64,000 bases of DNA from contig NC_082692.2 of assembly GCF_949987515.2 (NCBI RefSeq), positions 90,591,488 to 90,655,487 on the forward strand, in the 5' to 3' direction. The position numbers and the translations under genes are program-made. Within the stretch, counting starts at the first letter, position 1. The number at the start of each line of letters is the position of its first letter. This stretch comes from Delphinus delphis (Eukaryota > Chordata > Mammalia > Artiodactyla > Delphinidae). Positions 59,330 through 64,000 of the stretch are shown one piece after another. The notes under the pieces are model-generated. The model ran no database searches, was not told the origin of the DNA, and saw only the letters and a program-made list of their open reading frames with translations.

Positions 59330-60945
59330 TTATATACTGTTTCTATATTTTATTCTGGCTAGTTAACATTGCTCAGAAATGCAACTTCTAATGTCCAGAC
59401 TGAAGGGTGTGTGGAGTTCTGTGGTTGTAATGGAGGATCAGGTGTTAAAAAGTAGTGGGATGAAGCCATGGGTTAAGGTTTTGGGGATTTGGATCAAAGA
59501 GAGGCTTCCTTGGAGTCCCTATTAATATCAACAAAACAGAAGCAATACATTTCTTCTCTGATTATTTTCCTGGTTTCTCTGAGCATGCTCATCGTGGCTC
59601 CCAGACTCATTCCTCAATTGTGTGAACTCAGGAGAAAGTAGCATCTCTTGGGCGGAATTGGTGCCAGAGCTTTGAAGTAACACAAGTCTGTCATTACAAC
59701 CTGATGCATTTCCACTACCATTGCTACCGCCCCACTTGAGGGCTTACTGTGAGCTAGGAACATAGTTAAAGTCATACAAAAATATTCATTTTTGATTAGG
59801 AAAAATCTGCCTTCTTGCACTCAGCTAGACACTTGGAAGGCTATTTCATTGTATTTATGCAGGTTATTCTTTCTCATCCTTCAAGATTACTGGTTCCCAA
59901 GTAGTTTTTGGTTTTCCTCTAGCAGAGCTTCTCTAAGGTAACTTGGGGTACAGTCTGAGCCTGAAATGTGATGCTGCCGAGGGTCAGATGAGAACTTACA
60001 TATATTTACAGTTATATAAACTTAGGTACCAGGAGGACATATTTCATCAAGTTTCTTCCTACACTTGAAAATACTTTCCTGAAACTTGCAGCTGAGGTGT
60101 GGTAAGTGAAGGGCTGGGAGGCAATAATATAAAAACTTGAACTGTGTGTAGGAATACACTTTAACATAGGTCATGGAGTTGAATTTTCCTAAGTAACTAC
60201 AACTATTTAGATCATTCTTTTGTTGTTTGCCACATCTCTGAAATAGCCTCAAAGTTGAAGTTATCACTTATTAGAATTATATTCTCAAAAATGTTTTCAT
60301 AGATAATTCAGCTGTGTCTTAGTTTCCATAGGTAAATAGAATTGCTACATTTTGTTCTACCAACAGCAGACCTAGACTGCTAATTTAGGGAGGAAGTTTG
60401 ATGTCATGAACAAATATGATATAGTATTACAACTGTTCCCATCTTCATACTTTTCTCTCTTCACATAGATCTCACATGTCATTGCAAAGAGCTCACAGTG
60501 ATACTAAATAAAAAGTTTAGGGAAAACCTGGGTGTTGTGTTTTTAGCATACAAGAAGTAAAGAATTCTGGCTTTACTTATTCTTCATTAAGAAAAGCAGA
60601 GTAATCTTTTTTCTTCATACCTTAACTTGTCTATTCAGCAGTGTAATTTCAATTAAATTGGAAGAAAGTCAGTGTTGTCAATATGGATTGCAGCCTGGGC
60701 ATCCAGACATTTTTTTTTTTTTTTTTCCTACATCATTTTTCCTCTGACCAATGTGTCTCCTGTGAGCACACTTTCATGATCATTGAACTTTCTCTAGAAA
60801 TGATGTGGCGTACCTAAATATAACATCTAAACTGGCATTATGTGTGCTCATATCTTTCAAGGAGGATAGATCCACTGTTATAAAAACCAAAAATGGATTT
60901 TTTTTTCAAAATTTTACTCTCAGGCTAGGAAATAGTTGATACAGT
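59330..60945. other. non-repetitive stretch without a recognised gene
   Basis: No gene or clear transposon. A T17 run at 60710-60726 has no retroposon body next to it. Confidence 0.5.
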
Positions 60946-60947
60946 AT

Positions 60948-61505
60948 TAGCTTTATTTTGAAATAATTATAGGAAAGTTACGAAAAGGGCTACAGAGTTC
61001 CTTTTCACGCTGGTTTTCCTAGTGTTAACATCTTACATGGCCATAATATAGTGATCAAAAGCAGGAAAGTGACATTGGTACCATTCAGTTAATGAAACAG
61101 CAAGCCTTATTTAAAGTTCACCAGTTTTTCTACTAATGTCCTCTTTCTCTTCCAAGACCTAATCCAAAATCCCACCTTGTTTGCAATATTCATTTCTTTG
61201 TACTGTCCTTTAATTCATGACAATTCCTTAGTCTTTCCTTTGGTGATCTTGACACTTTTGAAGACCGCTGGTCAGTTATGTTGTAGCACCTTACTCAACT
61301 GTCTGATGTTTTCTCATGATCACACTGAGTTTAGGCGTTGTTTGCAAGGAGACCACACACGAATACTGTGTCCCCCTCACTGCTGCATGGCAGAGGGGGC
61401 TTGAGGCCCATATGAATTGGCACTGGTGATGTCAGCCTTGATCACTTGGTTAAGAAGGTGTTGGCTAAGTTTCCTCATGTCAAATTATTCTTTTCCCCTG
61501 AGTCT
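60948..61505 (-). mobile_element. L1M 3'-UTR relic, antisense
   Basis: CTTTATTTTGAAATAATTAT, GTTAACATCTTACATGGCC, CAGGAAAGTGACATTGGTAC and later GTTTCCTCATGTCAAATTAT, ATTCTTTTCCC follow the antisense order of the 3' UTR of older mammalian L1 families. No open frame. Confidence 0.7.
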
Positions 61506-61509
61506 TAGC

Positions 61510-62255
61510 TTCAGACAAAGACGCATGTTTTTATTCTTAATTTACTAAGTATTGTATACTCACTATACTCTTTTATACCTCAGTTTCCCTGCCTAAAAAT
61601 TATAATACTGGAAGCTAACGCTCATCCCAAACAGTGTAGACTTAATACACTGTCCTTTAGAGATTCTCAGATAAAAGCCACTTTATAACTGGAAATGATC
61701 ACTCTATCACATTTTAAATAAGAACATAAGTGGAATGGTTAAAGTAGATTGGCAGCATGTGCTCATCTCACACCCAGAACTACAGGGACATCTGCTCTAC
61801 ATGTGACAGGCCAGGCCTGAAATCTCGTTCCCTGAGAACCAACTAATGTTTGCTCAATTTGGCCTAAGTCAGCCTGATTAAACAGAGAGCACGTTGATCA
61901 CTTTCTACCTATTTTGGCTATTAAACTAACCAATGAATAACCATGACTTGATAAGGGCTATAAAAACCTTTTTTTAAACTTGTCACATTTGCAATTTCTG
62001 CTGTTCTTATAAGGGGGGAAGGTGTCCCTTGGCATGCTAATGATTCTCGATCCATATGCAATAATTCAGTCTCATTAGTTTGTATCTGGTGATGAAATAT
62101 CCCCACCAATGCAGAGAAAGGCATCCTTCACACACAGGTTTACCAGCTGTCTCCTCTATTTTTCTTTTGGAATATCACTGCTACTGGCCTTGATACAATA
62201 TGCTGAGAAGAAATTAGCCACTTACAGGTCTAGGAGAAAGCAGTGGAAGGAATAC
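61510..62255. other. non-repetitive stretch without a recognised gene
   Basis: Nothing recognised. Confidence 0.5.
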
Positions 62256-62259
62256 CAAA

Positions 62260-62410
62260 GAAGTAACTGACTCACTGGCCTCTCCAGGCCTCACTTTCTT
62301 CTTTGACAAATGGGAATAATGATATACCTACCTCCTCAAGTTACTGTGAGGATTACATAGTTCATGTAAAATCTTTGGTTACTAACACACATAGTATGTA
62401 CTCAAGAAAA
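62260..62410 (-). mobile_element. MIR SINE, antisense
   Basis: GCCTCACTTTCTTCTTTGAC, AAATGGGAATAATGATATAC, CTACCTCCTCAAGTTACTGT, GAGGATTACATAGTTCATGT and ACATAGTATGTACTCAAG match antisense MIR in order. Confidence 0.85.
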
Positions 62411-62714
62411 AAGCTTGTCGTTTTCTCTCTCTATCATCTTTCATGCCTGAGATACAGATCAGGGTGCAAAAAATAAATAAATGAAACAAGGAAATGGAGG
62501 CAAGCACTTGCTTAAATAGTTTTGTATAATATGCAGTGGATTTCTGGAAAACTATTTGATACCAAAGAAGAGTTCAAAAGAGTTTGTCAGATGATCTGGA
62601 AACGTCCTATCATCTGCATGCAGTCCTAGACCAAATGACAATGATGGTGAGGTGTGCCTATAGGAATTTAGCTTTTTCTTCATGAAAATGAGTTCCATGG
62701 GCAAATAAACTGGA

Positions 62715-62820
62715 AAGTGCACTAGAATGCAAACTCCATGTCGACAGGACTTTGTCTACTATGACATCAAGGGTCTAACATACTGTGTTTATTCATCAAA
62801 TTTTATTTAGATAATGTTCC
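62715..62820 (+). mobile_element. L2 LINE 3'-end relic
   Basis: ACTAGAATGCAAACTCCATG, GACAGGACTTTGTCTACTAT and AACATACTGTGTTTATTCAT follow the L2 end (ACTAGAATGTAAGCTCCATG, GGCAGGGACTTTGTC). Confidence 0.65.
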
Positions 62821-63014
62821 AGTATATTTATTTCTATAAATAATAGCACAGGATCTAGAATGTACAATTTGTTTACCATTTCGTGAGATGGCAGGCTCTG
62901 AATATAAATCCTGTTTTACCACTTCACTAAAGAGTAGGGTAGTTTCATGTCCCACACTCCACTTAGACTTCTAAGCTTCCCCTAGGTAAGGCAAAGTCCA
63001 TGTTAAGACTGTCT

Positions 63015-63230
63015 TAGAGTGCTAACCATTTTACATGCATTAGCTCACATACTTCCCTATGCACTTCTGATGTCGATGGCAGTCTCCATCTTATAGACAA
63101 AAAAATGGAGCATCCAAATAACTTTTCCAAAACATTTCAGGCATTGGATATAGAAAACCAAGATTTGAACATAGATCTGTTTCCAAAGGTCATATACACT
63201 CTTGATTCTTACTGACACACTTTCCTGGTT
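63015..63230 (+). mobile_element. MIR SINE
   Basis: CTAACCATTTTACATGCATT, AGCTCACATACTTCCCTATG, TCTTATAGACAAAAAAATGG, AGATTTGAACATAGATCTGT and ACACTCTTGATTCTTACTGA follow MIR in order. Confidence 0.65.
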
Positions 63231-63279
63231 GTCCACTGTTCCGAGCCCCCCTAGAGCCCTGTGTTATTTACACCGCCAG

Positions 63280-63390
63280 TAGAATAAAATAAGCTCCATG
63301 AGGGCAGAATATGTGTGTCTTATTCATTTCTGTATCATGTGGCATGTCAATTAGTAGAAATTTAGTTAATAATTTGTGAGTGAAGTACAG
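63280..63390 (+). mobile_element. L2 LINE 3'-end relic
   Basis: AATAAGCTCCATGAGGGCAG, AATATGTGTGTCTTATTCAT, TTCTGTATCATGTGGCATGT and a degenerate AATTTGTGAGTGAA tail follow the L2 3' end closely. Confidence 0.75.
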
Positions 63391-63394
63391 AGGA

Positions 63395-64000
63395 TCAATG
63401 ATTTTAGCCTGTTTATTTTTATAGCCTGTCATAATTTGTGCATTTATGTTTGCAGTCTTACTTCTACTTCTGTTTAAGTAGATACAGACTCTGTCTTAGG
63501 CTACCACCTATCTGATTTGCCTGTCCAAGCAGTCAGCAAGCTGTGCATAGTGATGAATATACTGGTAGCTTTACTTCCCCACTAAGTGCATCCAAGTAAA
63601 AGCTCTGAAAGTCACACGGTTCTTTCCACTTTAAATCTGACACCTAATATATTAGGTATTAGAGTGTTTTGTGCTTACCTTTAGCTCTTCTTTGGTTTAG
63701 GTGATTAAAAAGTGCCTGTTGCTGTCTGTATGTGCGACATGCTTCATTACCAGTGATTTATTTGGGAGTTTAGCAGAATTGGCACTCTGCAGCACACCAG
63801 TGGGCAGAAGGAAAACAAACGTGAGATGATTGCTAAGAACGCTTCTTTCCTGCTCTGTTGGTAGCAGCCTTAAGAAAGTTTGCAAAGTTTACTTCCCATT
63901 ACCCAGAAAGCAAGACTAAGACTGGCGTCTCTAGGAAATGTCATTTCCCCCCACCCCCAAATTCCCCAGTTCCTCCACGCACTCTGCTCTGATGCTCAGG
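63395..64000. other. non-repetitive stretch to the window edge
   Basis: No gene recognised. The last 100 bases are more GC-rich and include a short C-rich patch (CCCCCCACCCCC-like at about 63947-63957). Confidence 0.5.

Noticed and set aside
1..64000. CRISPR arrays, operons, bacterial or viral genes, tRNA/rRNA/snRNA genes
   Set aside because: None were seen; regular direct repeats here are microsatellites, and the only tRNA-like sequences are SINE heads.

Overview
This window looks like an intergenic or deep-intronic piece of a mammalian genome, most likely a whale or dolphin. The lineage call rests on three copies of a tRNA-derived SINE (31853-32058, 33705-33912, 35431-35597) that start with the GGGCTTCCCTGGTGGCGCAG-type head typical of the CHR family of cetaceans. 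It is supported by a mariner whose terminal repeats match the type common in cetartiodactyls, and by ancient MIR, L2, MER20, Tigger, MLT1 and L1M relics that place it in placental mammals. No complete or convincing partial host protein-coding gene, tRNA, rRNA, snRNA or CRISPR array was found. Nearly all protein-like signal comes from dead transposons.

Layout. 71-1343 is a nearly complete but inactivated mariner with TA duplication, matching inverted ends and all three catalytic Asp codons still present. 1346-24.5 kb is mostly unique sequence with small MIR/L2/hAT relics, several CA/TG microsatellites and a 184-nt polypyrimidine tract at 16284-16467. 24570-25315 is an old antisense L1M 3' end split by a short Tigger-type element. 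27228-32532 is an antisense L1 (here L1-A) that keeps ORF1, ORF2 and its 3' UTR but almost no 5' UTR, with a CHR SINE inside ORF1. 33.5-37 kb has two more CHR SINEs. 41670-42084 is a solo MLT1 LTR. 47100-54154 is an antisense, full-length L1 (L1-B, 7055 bp) with a 14-bp target duplication, both ORFs (broken) and a CpG-rich 5' UTR. 54.2-64 kb is unique sequence with MIR, L2, hAT and L1M relics and a pure (CA)25 tract.

The least expected structure is a diverged direct duplication: sequence flanking L1-A on both sides (about 26990-27222 and 32533-33520) is recognisably the same as 36970-37205 plus 38101-39070. The second copy carries about 0.9 kb in the middle (0.24 kb of it a Tigger element) that is missing exactly where L1-A sits in the first copy, which suggests a deletion tied to the L1 insertion.

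The elements can be ordered in part by nesting: L1M is older than the Tigger inside it, the duplication is older than L1-A, and L1-A is older than the SINE in its ORF1. I saw no new functional gene system. Family names are from memory of consensus sequences, without any search.
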